Shown: in pieces, positions 1 through 9,866 of the stretch
How the letters are laid out: each line of letters begins with the position of its first letter
How positions within the stretch are numbered: the stretch's first letter is position 1
Assembly (NCBI RefSeq): GCF_000332355.1
Contig: NZ_KB235958.1
Span: forward strand, 774,473 to 829,677
DNA length: 55,205 nt
Source: Baaleninema simplex PCC 7105
Lineage (GTDB): Bacteria > Cyanobacteriota > Cyanobacteriia > Cyanobacteriales > Geitlerinemataceae
Direction of reading: 5' to 3'
Made by a program: the position numbers and the translations under genes
Notes under the pieces: generated by a model
What the model was told of the DNA's origin: nothing
Databases searched by the model: none
The model's input: only the letters and a program-made list of their open reading frames with translations

Positions 1-163
1 GGGCGGTTTACGAAGGAAGTGGGCGAACCAACCTTTGGAAACTTTTGTAGATGCTTTAGAGGCTTTTCGGACAGCCATGTCTTTTCGTTTTGTGGCATGG
101 CTGAACGAGAATCGAGACCTGTTTGCCGCTCACAAAGCGCGTTTTGGCTTGGTTTGGGCTTGA
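1..163 (+). pseudogene. IS701-type transposase, C-terminal fragment (cut by window edge)
   Basis: C-terminal 53 codons of the transposase of copy A1, reading GGLRRKWANQPLETFVDALE and onward to a TGA at 161-163. It matches the end of the copy at 1049-2315. Whether the complete A1 gene is intact cannot be judged because the rest lies upstream of base 1. Confidence 0.85.
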
Positions 164-180
164 AATTTGTTTAAGTACCG
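1..180 (+). mobile_element. IS701-type insertion sequence, copy A1, right end only
   Basis: This is the 3' end of an element whose full copy (A2) lies at 972-2332; bases 1-180 match 2153-2332. It encodes the last 53 residues of the transposase (stop codon 161-163). The right terminus GTTTAAGTACCG ends at 180 and is the imperfect inverse of the left terminus CGGGACTTAAAC seen in copies A2 and A3. The next four bases, TTAG, fit the YTAR target duplication known for the IS701 family. The left part lies outside the window. The insertion truncates the 3' end of the minus-strand SnoaL-like gene. Confidence 0.9.
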
Positions 181-971
181 TTAGAAAAATATTCGTCAAA
201 AACATCGCCGCTCCCCACAATCCCACGCGGGGAACCCGATAGCCTCTCGCGTCTGCCAAAAACAGCGGCAAAAACATAAAAATCCAGACTTCGGCAAAAT
301 TAAAAAACGCCTCTGTCACCGGATGCACCACAGGCGCGTTTATCCCGTCGATTTCGCTGAGAATCGGCAACACGAAAAAGAAATTCGTCGATTCGTCGAT
401 CAGTTCCCGCACCGTCTCCGGTTGAATTGCCCAAAGCGGTTCGCCAGGAAGCCACAAATTCGGCGGCGAGAGCAACAACAACCCCACGTATACCGCCGTC
501 AGAACCCACAACAACCGTGCGTAACCGGGATAGAGTTTCGTATTTTTCTCGTTCTCAGATTTGGGAGTTTCTCTCGGTTTCAACACACGACGTACCAGCG
601 GCGTTACCAACCGAATGATTCCTAACGAGAGTTTCCCCGGTTTAAAGGGCGGTTCGACTAAATCGCGGGCAAACACCAGCTTTCCCGTGGTGTCGGAAAT
701 CCGATAAAAACTCGCCCCGCGTCCGTTGGGAAACGGAATCCCATCGAGTTCGACGTGCCACAATAAACCGACGGCGTTTCCCTCGGCTTCAGTAATATCG
801 TCAATGACGAACAGCAAATCTTCAGGAACGCTGTCACAGGAAGTTTCAAACAGTCGGCGAACCGCTGCTTTTCCCCGGAACGGTTGGGGAAAGTTCAAAT
901 CTTCGTACACGCACTCGTCGTCTACCAGTGCGATCGCCCCATCGATATCGCGACGGTTAATGGCCTCGTAG
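181..971 (-). pseudogene. SnoaL-like/NTF2-fold protein with C-terminal membrane domain, main body, broken at both ends
   Basis: The frame reads from EAINRRDIDGAIALVDDE at its 5' side to WGAAMFLTNIFL at its 3' side, about 262 residues. The first ~130 residues look like a SnoaL/NTF2 fold (repeated charged strands and a conserved DLNFPQPFRGKAAVRRLFE). The second half holds about three hydrophobic segments (LLWVLTAVYVGLLLL, AEVWIFMFLPLFLA, WGAAMFLTNIFL). The 5' end is interrupted at 971/972 by IS copy A2 and its first 13 codons lie beyond that element at 2333-2371. The 3' end is cut at 180/181 by IS copy A1. Deleting 972-2336 (element plus one GTAG copy, 1365 bp) rejoins the frame exactly. No enzymatic function is assigned; SnoaL-like folds serve many roles. 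The gene is almost certainly dead. Confidence 0.85.
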
Positions 972-2332
972 CGGGACTTAAACGGTAAAAAAGGTAAAAT
1001 AAAAGCAAAACCCTTGACTGACAAGGATTTAAGGTGGAGAGTGTCCCCATGAGAGAGACCACCCCAGCCGCTATGCCACCCTGCTTTGAGAAGTGGTGCA
1101 AGCGTTTCGACCCCGACTTCAAAACCCAAGCACAAAAAAAGGGGTTTAGACACTATTTGGGAGGATTACTCGGGGAAAGCCAGCGAAAAAACATAACTCA
1201 GATGGCAAACGACTCGGTGGGAGTGGTTTACAACCGCTTACATCATTTTATAACGGAATCCCCTTGGGAGGAGAAGCGTATTAACGAACGTCGTTTAAAG
1301 GTGGTGGACTCCTGCCATCAAACCCGAGTGGGTCGGGGATTTGCCTTGCTGCTCGATGATACAGGACATCGAAAAAGCGGCAACTTCACCGCAGGTGTGG
1401 GAAGACAGTACATCGGAGAAATCGGCAAGCTCGACAACGGAATCGTGGCGGTAACGACCCATCTCTATGATGGCAAAAAAAATTTGCCTCTGGATGTAGA
1501 AATCTATCAGCCAGCCAGTTCCTTACCCTCAGGCAAGAAAGATCCCTCTTTCAAAAAGAAACCCGAAATCGCCTTAGAATTAATTGACCGGAGTTTAAAG
1601 AGAGGGTATCGACCGGGAATCGTCCTCATGGATGCCGGCTATGGTAACAACACAAATTTTTTAAAGGGACTCGAATCTCGCCGACTGAAGTATCTAAGAG
1701 CCGTCCCCAAAAATCGGAAAATCTGGGCTGAATCAATCGGGAGAAAATTGGCAAAAGATTCGCCTTGATGAATATGCCAAAAGCTTACCAGAAGAGGACT
1801 TTACGTCAGTTTCTCTAAATTTAAACAAGCCCAAAACCCTGTGGGTGGCGACGGGTACGGCAGAGCTGTCACGTCTACAAGGAGAAAGAACCTTTGCTAT
1901 CGTCATGAATGCAAGTTCTTATGCGGACGCGACAGAAATTGATTATTTCATCACGAATGAAGACTCCGAAAAAGTGACTGCCGAATGGGTCGTGAACACT
2001 TACTCAGGGCGAAACTGGGTAGAAGTCTTCTATCGGGAAGCCAAAGGATGGTTGGGTTGGAGGGAATGCCAGGCGAGAGGTTTGAAGAGTTTACAGCGGC
2101 ATTTAATTTTGGTATTTTGTGCCTACACTTTTATCCTTTGGCATAAGTTGACGGGCGGTTTACGAAGGAAGTGGGCGAACCAACCTTTGGAAACTTTTGT
2201 AGATGCTTTAGAGGCTTTTCGGACAGCCATGTCTTTTCGTTTTGTGGCATGGCTGAACGAGAATCGAGACCTGTTTGCCGCTCACAAAGCGCGTTTTGGC
2301 TTGGTTTGGGCTTGAAATTTGTTTAAGTACCG
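972..2332 (+). mobile_element. IS701-type insertion sequence, copy A2, complete but with a frameshifted transposase
   Basis: A 1361-bp element bounded by CGGGACTTAAAC (972) and GTTTAAGTACCG (ending 2332), imperfect inverted repeats. It is flanked by a 4-bp direct repeat GTAG (968-971 and 2333-2336), close to the YTAR target duplications of the IS701 family. The other two copies are flanked by TTAG (A1, right side) and CTAA (A3, left side). It lies inside codon 13 of the SnoaL-like gene, in the opposite orientation to that gene. Confidence 0.92.
1049..2315 (+). pseudogene. IS701 family transposase, one-base frameshift
   Basis: DDE transposase. The DDTG motif (LLLDDTGHRKSG), the second acidic motif VLMDAGYGNN and the YREAKGWLGW segment carrying the catalytic Glu are all present and match the IS701 pattern. 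The start is ATG 1049 behind an AAGGTGGAG ribosome site. The first frame runs to a TGA at 1766-1768; the second resumes from about 1740 to 2315. The break lies in the GGG run at 1739-1741: dropping one G restores SIGENWQKIRLDEY and a single frame of 421 residues. The whole span of 1267 bp is one base over a multiple of three, which agrees with a single insertion. Programmed frameshifting is not usual for IS701, so I read this as decay or a sequencing error. Confidence 0.85.
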
Positions 2333-2371
2333 GTAGAGCGATCGAACGAGTTGGGAAGCGTTTGCAGACAT
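2333..2371 (-). pseudogene. N-terminal 13 codons of the split SnoaL-like gene
   Basis: The minus strand from ATG (2371-2369) reads MSANASQLVRSLY and then meets the right end of IS copy A2. Joined to the body at 967 it continues EAINRRDIDGAI in frame, a convincing SnoaL-type N terminus. The ATG itself lies inside the 6-bp target duplication GACATA (2367-2372 and 4036-4041) of the IS5-type copy B1, so the gene has also lost its own upstream region, which now begins at about 4042. Confidence 0.82.
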
Positions 2372-2372
2372 A

Positions 2373-4035
2373 GGGCTTGCTGAAAAGAAGTGAAAAGCTT
2401 ACGACGTAAGGCTTAGAGGAGTCTTGACGTGGCTTCGAGAACCCGAAAAAGAGGTAAAATTGGAAATTCCCGTGCATCCGGCAAGAAAAAATGTATCGAA
2501 AATCACAAAATCCTGACGCGCCCGAAGAAGCCTTTGAACTTCCTTTTGAAGGCAAGTTGTGTGAAGAAAATCGTTGGGTAATTTTGGCGAACCTCATTCC
2601 CTGGGCAGAATTTGAGGAAGAATATGCCCAGAATTTTTCTGAGGAAATGGGAGCGCCAGCGAAACCGTTTCGGATGGCACTGGGAGCCTTAATTATTAAA
2701 GAAAAATTGGGAATAAGCGACCGAGAAACTGTCGAACAAATTAAAGAAAACCCTTACCTACAGTATTTTATCGGGGAAAAGAGTTATCGAAACGAAGCGC
2801 CTTTCGATCCTTCAATGATGGTTCATTTTCGGCAAAGGATTGGTCGCTCTCTACTTCAAAAAATAAATCGAAGAATTGTCAGACAAGCTCGAGGATTTCA
2901 ACGGGAGGAATCTAGCACAAAAAAGTCAGAAGGAGTCGAAAGAAGAAAAGAAAATAGAGGGAAACTCTTAATCGATGCGACCGTCGCACCTGCCGATATC
3001 AAATACCCCACCGATGTCGAACTGTTAAATCAAGCGAGGAAAACCACCGAACTCATCCTAGACATTTTATATAAATCCCTGAAGGGCCAACTGTCTAAAA
3101 ACCTAGAACCCACCGAAAACTCGCCCGAAAAGAGTATCTCAAATTTGCCAAAAAGAGGAGACCCTCTCGCAAAGAAAGAAGAAATGCTGTCAAAAAACAA
3201 CTCCAATATCTTCAACGAAACTTCCGAAACATTGAGAAATTAATTGAGAAAGGAGCGAGCCTAGAATGCTTAAGCCGAAGGCAATACAGGAATTTATTAG
3301 TCTCCAGTGAAATTACCCGTCAACAGCAGTGGATGTGGTCAAATCATAAAAATAAAATCGAAAATCGCATCGTCAGTTTAACACAACCTCATCTCCGTCC
3401 AATCGTCAGAGGCAAGGCAGCAAGTCCTACGGAATTCGGGGCTAAGTTATCAGTCAGTTGTGTAGAAGGATATGTATTTCTCGAAAAAAATTAGTTGGGA
3501 TAATTATAATGAAAGTGGAGATTTAATCTCGCAAGTCGAAGCTTACAAAGACTATACGGGAGTTTACCCCTAATCGGTTCACGCCGATCGAATTTATCGA
3601 ACCCGAGCTAATCGAGCTTGGTGTAAAGAAAGAGGAATTCGTCTCAGCGGACCGCCTTTAGGAAGACCTCCTAAAAACCTCAGCCGAGAAGCCAAAAAAC
3701 AAGCCCAGGAAGATGAGCGCATTCGTAATGCAATCGAGGGGAAATTTGGACAAGCCAAAAGAAGATTCAGCTTAAGTCGTGTTATGGCTAAACTGCCTAA
3801 TACTTCGGAAACCTCCATCGCTCTGACCTTTTTAGTGATGAACCTGGTGAAGCTGAGCCGGCAGTTTTACTGTCTTTTTTTGTGTCAATTTTTCCCAAAC
3901 TTCATAATTTTGTCGAGAAATATTATTGTAACTTATAAAGTGGACGAGTTAAGTCAATTCAGATTTATACCTTGAGCAAGACGGCTTCTTGTTCATTTTC
4001 CACCCCCAGCTTTTGATAACTTTTTCAGCAAACCC
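2373..4035 (+). mobile_element. IS5/IS1182-type insertion sequence, copy B1, degenerate
   Basis: A 1663-bp element with ends GGGCTTGCTGAAAA (2373) and the inverse of GGGTTTGCTGAAAA (ending 4035). The flanking direct repeat is GACATA (2367-2372, 4036-4041). It is nearly identical to copy B2 (30902-32566) and related to copy B3 (32574-34242). The insertion point is the start codon of the SnoaL-like gene. Confidence 0.9.
2491..3975 (+). pseudogene. IS5-type DDE transposase, copy B1, inactivated
   Basis: The ATG at 2491 opens MYRKSQNPDAPEEAFELPFE, followed by the IS5-type N-terminal domain (PFRMALGALIIKEKLGISDR). Comparison with copies B2 and B3 shows three lesions. One A is missing from a run near 3096-3101, causing the stop at 3241-3243. 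One A is extra in the run near 3484-3490. A C-to-A change makes an in-frame TAA at 3571 where B2 has TCA. The two indels cancel, so the total span is still 495 codons. DDE residues lie in LLIDATVAPADIKYP, HADRIYRTRANRAWC and IEGKFGQAKRRF. Confidence 0.88.
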
Positions 4036-4063
4036 GACATAGTTCAAGGCAAAAGGCAAGAGA

Positions 4064-4152
4064 GTCGTAGGGTGCGTGACTTGAAAAATCGGGTGTCGAT
4101 CGTAAGACCAATAAATCGTCACGCACCGCCAATGTACACCGCCCACATACAA
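4064..4152 (+). repeat. REP-like palindromic unit R1 (89-bp tandem unit, first copy)
   Basis: Begins GTCGTAGGGTGCGTGAC and contains the inverse GTCACGCACC after a 40-nt loop that includes GGTGTCGATCGTAAGACC. It ends with AATGTACACCG and ACATACAA. The next 89 bp repeat it almost perfectly. The GTAG foot and GGTGCGTGAC stem relate it to the palindromes around the RAYT gene at 47390-47884. Confidence 0.8.
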
Positions 4153-4241
4153 GTCGTAGGGTGCGTGACTTGCAAAATCGGGTGTCGATCGTAAGACCGA
4201 TAAATCGTCACGCACCGCCAATGTACACCGCCCACATACAA
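4153..4241 (+). repeat. REP-like palindromic unit R2 (89-bp tandem unit, second copy)
   Basis: Direct tandem copy of R1, differing at only a few bases (for example TTGCAAAATC for TTGAAAAATC, and GACCGATAAAT for GACCAATAAAT). Confidence 0.8.
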
Positions 4242-4311
4242 GAGTGCGTGACGCGGACAAAGAAGGTCTAGTGTTGACAGGAACATGAGATTTTCCACGT
4301 CACGCACCGAC
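4242..4311 (+). repeat. REP-like palindromic unit R3, diverged
   Basis: GAGTGCGTGACGCGG on the left and ACGTCACGCACCG on the right form a further GTGCGTGAC palindrome with a different loop. It lacks the GTAG foot. It sits just past the 3' end of the TPR gene (stop at 4336). Confidence 0.6.
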
Positions 4312-4335
4312 ACCTTCTCCTCATCACCGCATCCC

Positions 4336-5466
4336 TCAAGACGCCGCTGCGCCGAAATTTCTCAGAAAGACCAAACCGCTGTAAAGCTGAAAGGCAGGGT
4401 CCCAATTCGTCGGTTCCGATCGCGGAATATCGACGTAGGGCGTTACTTTCTCGAGGAGGAAATCGTAATCGATCGCGGTTTCGGCAAACTGCGAAAAATC
4501 CGACCACACTGGAATCTCAGGTAACAGGCGATCGAAGGCTTGTATCATACCGTTCCAATTAATCCGCGTCGTGGCCGATCGCATTTTACCGATGGTTTGT
4601 TGCTGCTCGGGAGTAAAAATGACCCCCTGCTGAAAATCGTAACTGCGATCGCACAGGCGCAGGATACAACGTCGTCGCGGTAAGTGCAGATCGCACACTT
4701 GCGCGAAATCCCGAGTTTCCACCTTCCGCTTAACTTGTTCCTCCGTTTTTCGACTGATATCGTAACTGACTGCGTTGACGAAAATCGGCACGCCACCGCG
4801 AACCTGTTGGCGTACTTCCTCCCAAGAAAAGCGAAATTTCCCCAAGCGATCGCCGCGATCGCGACACACGACGATCGGTTGAGGCGACAACGATTCAAAA
4901 TACACCCCGCGCAACACTTCCAATTTCCCCACCTGTGCGATCGACGCCGCAAACGCCGGAATCTCCGCCGCCTTCAACTCCTTAACGTACAGTTGCAACT
5001 CGCCCACCGCCCCGGTTCTGTACAACCGCCACCCCCGCGACTGCAACATCAACCGGGCGCTATAAGGATCGGCGTTAAAAATACGAGCCAGATGTTGCGC
5101 GAATTCCTGGCGGCGTTCCGGTGGTGTCGCCTCGAGAACTAACGCCCCCGCTTCGGCATTTTTCGGATCGGCTAAAATCCGTTCGATTTCCTGTTGTCGC
5201 TGTTGTTGCGCGGCTTCCTCGAGTCGTTGCAACCCCTGACGGGCGCGATCGATCAGTTTGGGCGAAGGACTGTCTCGCAGCAGTTGACGATAAACGGTTT
5301 CGGCCGTATCGAAACGCTGGTTTTCCTCGTACAACCGTCCGATATAATACCGTACCCAGGGATTGTGAGGGGCAGTGCTTTTAAGCTGCTTGAGGAGTTT
5401 CGAGGCTCGCTTGAAGTCGCGCTGCTCGAACGCTTCCGCCACGCGATCGATCGAGGGGTCGGACAT
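4336..5466 (-). CDS. TPR-containing protein of unknown function
   Basis: A 376-residue soluble protein with no signal peptide. Residues 1-75 hold about two tetratricopeptide units (AEAFEQRDFKRASKLLKQLKS and YIGRLYEENQRFDTAETVYR). A Gln/Glu-rich helix follows (EEAAQQQRQQEIERILAD). The remaining ~260 residues form a domain I cannot name, with a Cys/Arg-rich stretch LHLPRRRCILRLCDRSYDF. TPR units generally bind partner proteins; no partner is evident here. It lies downstream of hemB on the same strand with about 137 bp between them, so loose co-transcription is possible. The ATG at 5466 is the natural start, since the TPR begins within ten residues. Confidence 0.8.
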   Translation of the reverse strand: MSDPSIDRVAEAFEQRDFKRASKLLKQLKSTAPHNPWVRYYIGRLYEENQRFDTAETVYRQLLRDSPSPKLIDRARQGLQRLEEAAQQQRQQEIERILADPKNAEAGALVLEATPPERRQEFAQHLARIFNADPYSARLMLQSRGWRLYRTGAVGELQLYVKELKAAEIPAFAASIAQVGKLEVLRGVYFESLSPQPIVVCRDRGDRLGKFRFSWEEVRQQVRGGVPIFVNAVSYDISRKTEEQVKRKVETRDFAQVCDLHLPRRRCILRLCDRSYDFQQGVIFTPEQQQTIGKMRSATTRINWNGMIQAFDRLLPEIPVWSDFSQFAETAIDYDFLLEKVTPYVDIPRSEPTNWDPAFQLYSGLVFLRNFGAAAS

Positions 5467-5546
5467 GGATACATTTTGGGGTTTTATCTATGGTTTTAAC
5501 ATTTCCCGAGTTCCCACTTCTAGAAAATTGCGTCGCACCAACGAAC

Positions 5547-5579
5547 AGAACCCCAGCATCTTCACGATACCGGGGTTCT
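5547..5579 (-). terminator. Hairpin between hemB and the TPR gene
   Basis: AGAACCCC (5547-5554) pairs with GGGGTTCT (5572-5579) around a 17-nt loop. On the minus strand it follows hemB, but there is no strong T run after it, so it could be a weak terminator, an attenuator or an RNA-stability hairpin. Confidence 0.4.
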
Positions 5580-5603
5580 CGCCCAAACCGTAGCAGTTAG
5601 AAC

Positions 5604-6629
<1,026 letters not shown>

Positions 6630-6683
6630 TTAACGAGGAAGCATCAAAGACCGTTCGATGGGAGTTCGAGAAATCTTTCTAAC

Positions 6684-6768
6684 AGAACTTACGCATTTAC
6701 ACCATTTGTAGGGTAATGACCGCGACCCTCCACGGGTAACGGGGTTCGCATTAAAGTGCGTCAGTCCT
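6684..6768. repeat. Degenerate inverted-repeat element in the hemB-moaA gap
   Basis: AGAACTTACGCATTTA (6684-6699) and AAAGTGCGTCAGTCCT (6753-6768) are imperfect inverses (12 of 16 positions), 85 bp end to end, with ACTTACGCA-type termini that I associate with small cyanobacterial MITEs. The rest of 6603-7000 holds the two divergent promoters and a small palindrome ACTCGTTACGAGT near 6910; I see no gene in it. Confidence 0.4.
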
Positions 6769-7000
6769 ATTCGAGAGACAGCAGAAGTCCGTGCGAAACA
6801 TCTGAGTAAGACATCTGAAAATATTAGTTCATCGAACGGGACACCGTAAACGTTTCCGTTACGTTCTGCAACATTACGTTGCAACTGTTACGGCGATCGC
6901 ACAAACGATACTCGTTACGAGTTTGATTACACTGTTAACTGTAAGGCGTGGCATTACCCCAGTCTCGATCGCCTTAGAACCCCTCGCGGCCACTGTATCC

Positions 7001-7993
7001 ATGAATCCCACCGTAGACTACCTTCGCATTAGCCTGCTCGATCGCTGTAACTTCCGGTGTCAGTACTGTATGCCCGAAGGCGAAGATCTCAACTACATTC
7101 TCAAACAAAACCTACTGAAGCGAGACGAACTCCTGACACTGCTGCGCGAAGTCTTCGTTCCTCTGGGGTTCCGCCGCTTTCGCCTCACCGGTGGCGAACC
7201 CTTACTGCGTCCCGACGTCGTGGATATCGTCCGAGATATCGCTACCCTAAGCGAAACGCAAGATTTAGCCATGACGACGAACGGTTTTCTGTTATCCGAG
7301 AAAGCCGAAGCCCTCCACGATGCCGGACTCCAGCGCGTCAATATCAGCCTGGACTCCCTCCATTCCGAAACGTTTGACAAAATTATCGGAAATCGCACCA
7401 AGAGCCGCTGGAAGCAGACGTGGAACGGCATACAGAAAGCTTATGAAGTAGGGTTTGACCCCCTAAAAATTAACGTTGTAGTCATACCGGGCGTGAACGA
7501 CACAGAAGTCTTGGACTTAGCCGCTTTGACCGTCGAACGTCGCTGGCACGTCCGCTTTATCGAATTCATGCCAGTCGGCAACGCCAACCTCTTCACTCAC
7601 AAAGGCTGGATTCCCTCCGAAGAACTGCGCCAGCGCATCCGCCAACATTGGGGACTCGAACCTGCCAGCGTCACCGGAGCCGGCCCCGCCGACGTTTTTC
7701 AAATTCCCAACGCCAAAGGAACCCTAGGCTTTATCAGTCAAATGTCCGAATGTTTCTGCGATCGCTGCAATCGGATGCGCCTGTCCGCCGACGGCTGGCT
7801 GCGTCCCTGTCTGCTCGACGAAACCGGTCAAATCGACCTCCGCAGTGCCTTACACCAAGGCGCATCCTTCCCCGAACTGCGTCAAGCCGTGCGCCACCTT
7901 TTGCACCTCAAACCCGAAATCAACTTTAAAGACCGCGATAACGGCACGCTCACCGGAGCTTACAGCCGCACCATGTCCCAAATCGGCGGATGA
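7001..7993 (+). CDS. moaA: GTP 3',8-cyclase (molybdenum cofactor biosynthesis)
   Basis: Radical-SAM enzyme that, with MoaC, turns GTP into cyclic pyranopterin phosphate, the first step of molybdenum cofactor synthesis. The N-terminal cluster motif CNFRCQYC (CxxxCxxC, residues 16-23) binds the SAM [4Fe-4S] cluster; [13 protein letters not shown] is the GGEP motif. The C-terminal cluster lies in [20 protein letters not shown], and the chain ends in Gly-Gly as functional MoaA does. I chose ATG 7001 (330 residues, the family length); the frame is open back to a TTG at 6923, but those 26 residues do not resemble MoaA. No clear ribosome site precedes 7001. No other mo genes are nearby. Confidence 0.95.
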   Translation: MNPTVDYLRISLLDRCNFRCQYCMPEGEDLNYILKQNLLKRDELLTLLREVFVPLGFRRFRLTGGEPLLRPDVVDIVRDIATLSETQDLAMTTNGFLLSEKAEALHDAGLQRVNISLDSLHSETFDKIIGNRTKSRWKQTWNGIQKAYEVGFDPLKINVVVIPGVNDTEVLDLAALTVERRWHVRFIEFMPVGNANLFTHKGWIPSEELRQRIRQHWGLEPASVTGAGPADVFQIPNAKGTLGFISQMSECFCDRCNRMRLSADGWLRPCLLDETGQIDLRSALHQGASFPELRQAVRHLLHLKPEINFKDRDNGTLTGAYSRTMSQIGG

Positions 7994-8049
7994 GGGGGTA
8001 GGAGATGATGCAGTGAGGAGGTGAGGAGATCGGGAGATGATTAGATGTC

Positions 8050-8120
8050 GGTGCGTGACGCGGTAACAGTCCATTAACCTGACTTCGACAACATTTTCCG
8101 GCCGCGTCACACACCCTACG
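8050..8120 (-). repeat. REP-like palindrome R4
   Basis: GGTGCGTGACGCGG (8050-8063) pairs with CCGCGTCACACACC (8102-8115), and CCCTACG (8114-8120) gives the GTAG foot on the minus strand. Same family as the units around the RAYT gene. It lies between the convergent moaA and rpsD genes. Confidence 0.75.
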
Positions 8121-8124
8121 ATTC

Positions 8125-8200
8125 TTCCCTGTTCCCGATTCCCTGTTCCCTGTTCCCGATTCCCTGTTCCCTGTTCCCTGTTCCCCGTTCCCCGTTCCCT
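8125..8200 (+). repeat. Short tandem repeat tract (heptamer TTCCCTG variants)
   Basis: About eleven imperfect copies of a 7-mer of the type TTCCCTG, with interspersed GATTCCC and CCGTTCC. Heptamer tracts (STRR) are typical of filamentous cyanobacterial intergenic DNA. Similar tracts of other heptamers occur at 11414, 25215, 41085, 50066 and 52010. Confidence 0.75.
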
Positions 8201-8207
8201 CTTCACT

Positions 8208-8251
8208 GAAAAAGTCGTCCCCTGTCGGCGAAACCCAGCAAAGGACGACTT
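8208..8251 (-). terminator. Rho-independent terminator of rpsD
   Basis: On the minus strand AAGTCGTCC (8251-8243) pairs with GGACGACTT (8220-8212) and is followed by TTTTCAGTG. It starts about 24 nt after the rpsD stop codon. Confidence 0.75.
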
Positions 8252-8274
8252 GATACGTTTGTTGAAGTGGAGGA

Positions 8275-8883
8275 TTAAGCCTGACGCGAGTAGTACTCGA
8301 TCACGAGCAGCTCGTTGATTTGTAGAGCCACCCATTCCCGATCGATAATTCCGGTCACTTCCCCTTGCATCTTGTCCTTGTCGAGCTTCAAGTGAGAAGG
8401 GATGTTGGCCAAACCGGGAGAGTCCAAGTTTTGTTTGACGAGTTCGCGAGACTTTTCGCGATTTCTCACTTCGATAACATCCCCACTACGGCAGTTGTAG
8501 CTCGCGATGTTGACGACGCGACCGTTGACAGTGATGTGACCGTGGTTGACGAGCTGACGTGCCGCTGGGATCGTCGGAGCCATACCCAGACGGAACACGG
8601 TATTATCCAGGCGCATTTCCAGCAGTTGCAACAGCACTTGACCGGTCGAACCTTGGAGGCGACGGGCGCGTTTGACGTAACGCAGCAGTTGTTTTTCAGT
8701 GATACCGTAGTTGAAGCGCAGCTTTTGCTTTTCCTCGAGACGGATCGCGTACTCAGAGCGCTTGCGGCGACCTTGGCCGTGTTCCCCAGGGGGATAGCTG
8801 CGTTTGGGATCTTTCCGGGTCAGGCCGGGTAACGTACCTAGACGGCGAACGACTCTCAGGCGAGGTCCTCGATATCGTGACAT
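8275..8883 (-). CDS. rpsD: 30S ribosomal protein S4
   Basis: Primary 16S rRNA-binding protein of the small subunit. The start [20 protein letters not shown] is the conserved cyanobacterial/chloroplast S4 N terminus, so I place it at ATG 8883 (202 residues, standard length) although the frame stays open further upstream. The S4 RNA-binding domain is clear: [39 protein letters not shown]. It is monocistronic here, with its own terminator at 8208-8251. Confidence 0.97.
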   Translation of the reverse strand: MSRYRGPRLRVVRRLGTLPGLTRKDPKRSYPPGEHGQGRRKRSEYAIRLEEKQKLRFNYGITEKQLLRYVKRARRLQGSTGQVLLQLLEMRLDNTVFRLGMAPTIPAARQLVNHGHITVNGRVVNIASYNCRSGDVIEVRNREKSRELVKQNLDSPGLANIPSHLKLDKDKMQGEVTGIIDREWVALQINELLVIEYYSRQA

Positions 8884-9024
8884 ATAGCTTCCTGTGTTTG
8901 GACTTGTTCTAGCTAAAATTAACCCAAGCATTTTATTATAAGGCGCAGTCAGGCTTAGTTCCAAACGGCCTGGCCTTAAAATATTTGGCATTGTGTCGCG
9001 ATCGCTTGCAGGAATTTGCTGAAA

Positions 9025-9567
9025 ATGCCGTTATCTAAGCCTAAAAATCCCATGAACGCGAAATTTTTCCAGACGATTGTTAGTGTAGGAGCGATCGCGG
9101 GACTGTCGATCGCCGTTCTGCCAAACGCTCCGGCTCAAGCCAGGAAAGGGAGTCAAGCAGACTACAACGCCTGTACGACCCAATTACTCGATCGCGGTCT
9201 CAATAACGAAGTGGTTGCGTTGGCTTGCGGTACCGCTTTCGACCCGAGAGATCTCGCGCGTTGTGTAGCCGAAATCGACGAAGGTACTGAGATTACAGCA
9301 GTTACAGCTCTCGATAGCTGTCGAGAAGTTCGCCGTCCTCGGGAGTTATCGAGTTGTGTCGTCGATATTGCCGGACTGACGACGACAGACAGCTTACCCA
9401 TCGTCCTCGATAGCTGTCGCCGCAGCTTGCTTCCAGAACGCTACGCCAACTGCGTGACGGGAATTACTCCCCCCTCTGACTTGGCAACCCTCGACGTGAT
9501 GGACAGTTGCATCGACGCCACCGATCGCATTCGCGATTTCTATCCGACCTTTATCCAGGCCGAATAG
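9025..9567 (+). CDS. Secreted Cys-repeat protein of unknown function
   Basis: A 180-residue protein with an N-terminal signal ([20 protein letters not shown], ending in APAQA). The mature part contains about four imperfect ~33-residue units, each with two cysteines: a C-V-x-x-I element and an LDSC-R element (visible as [22 protein letters not shown] and [10 protein letters not shown]). The regular cysteines suggest disulfide-stabilised repeats in the periplasm or thylakoid lumen. ATG 9025 has an AGGAA ten bases upstream; ATG 9052 would place the signal peptide right at the start and is also possible. I do not recognise the family. Confidence 0.7.
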   Translation: MPLSKPKNPMNAKFFQTIVSVGAIAGLSIAVLPNAPAQARKGSQADYNACTTQLLDRGLNNEVVALACGTAFDPRDLARCVAEIDEGTEITAVTALDSCREVRRPRELSSCVVDIAGLTTTDSLPIVLDSCRRSLLPERYANCVTGITPPSDLATLDVMDSCIDATDRIRDFYPTFIQAE

Positions 9568-9618
9568 ACATCTACCTGAACGGGAAACGGGGAACGGGGA
9601 AGAATCGTAAGGAAGAAT

Positions 9619-9714
9619 CGTAGGGTGCGTGACTCGAACAATCGGGTGTCGATCGTCAGACCGAGAAATCGTCACGCACCGACAATGTACACCGCCAACA
9701 GACAAGGGTGCGTG
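9619..9714 (+). repeat. REP-like palindromic unit R5
   Basis: CGTAGGGTGCGTGAC, a loop containing GGGTGTCGATCGTCAGACC, then GTCACGCACCGACAATGTACAC. It is a close copy of the 89-bp units at 4064 and 4153, ending with an extra GGGTGCGTG. The rest of 9568-9866 holds a short low-complexity tract and no gene that I can see. Confidence 0.75.
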
Positions 9715-9866
9715 TCGATCGGTAAAGAGGGCAGAGTTTAGAGTCTAGAGTGTCAATTCCGGAGCGCAAGGGAGAGAGAGCAGTGGAGAAACTGCGAACG
9801 TTTAACTGTCTTCACTCTTCCCTCTTCACCTCTTCCCTGAAAAAGCCCCCCCTCTCCCTGGCTCCA

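Noticed and set aside
185-2332. Composite transposon bounded by IS copies A1 and A2
   Set aside because: The DNA between them is part of one native gene whose halves rejoin on removal of A2, and each copy has its own different target duplication.
4064-4311. Possible CRISPR array in the spaced repeats
   Set aside because: The unit is 89 bp, tandem without unique spacers, and palindromic with a GTAG foot. No cas genes are present.
6630-6884. An 84-codon frame on the minus strand upstream of hemB
   Set aside because: It crosses a degenerate inverted repeat, has no ribosome site and no recognisable features.
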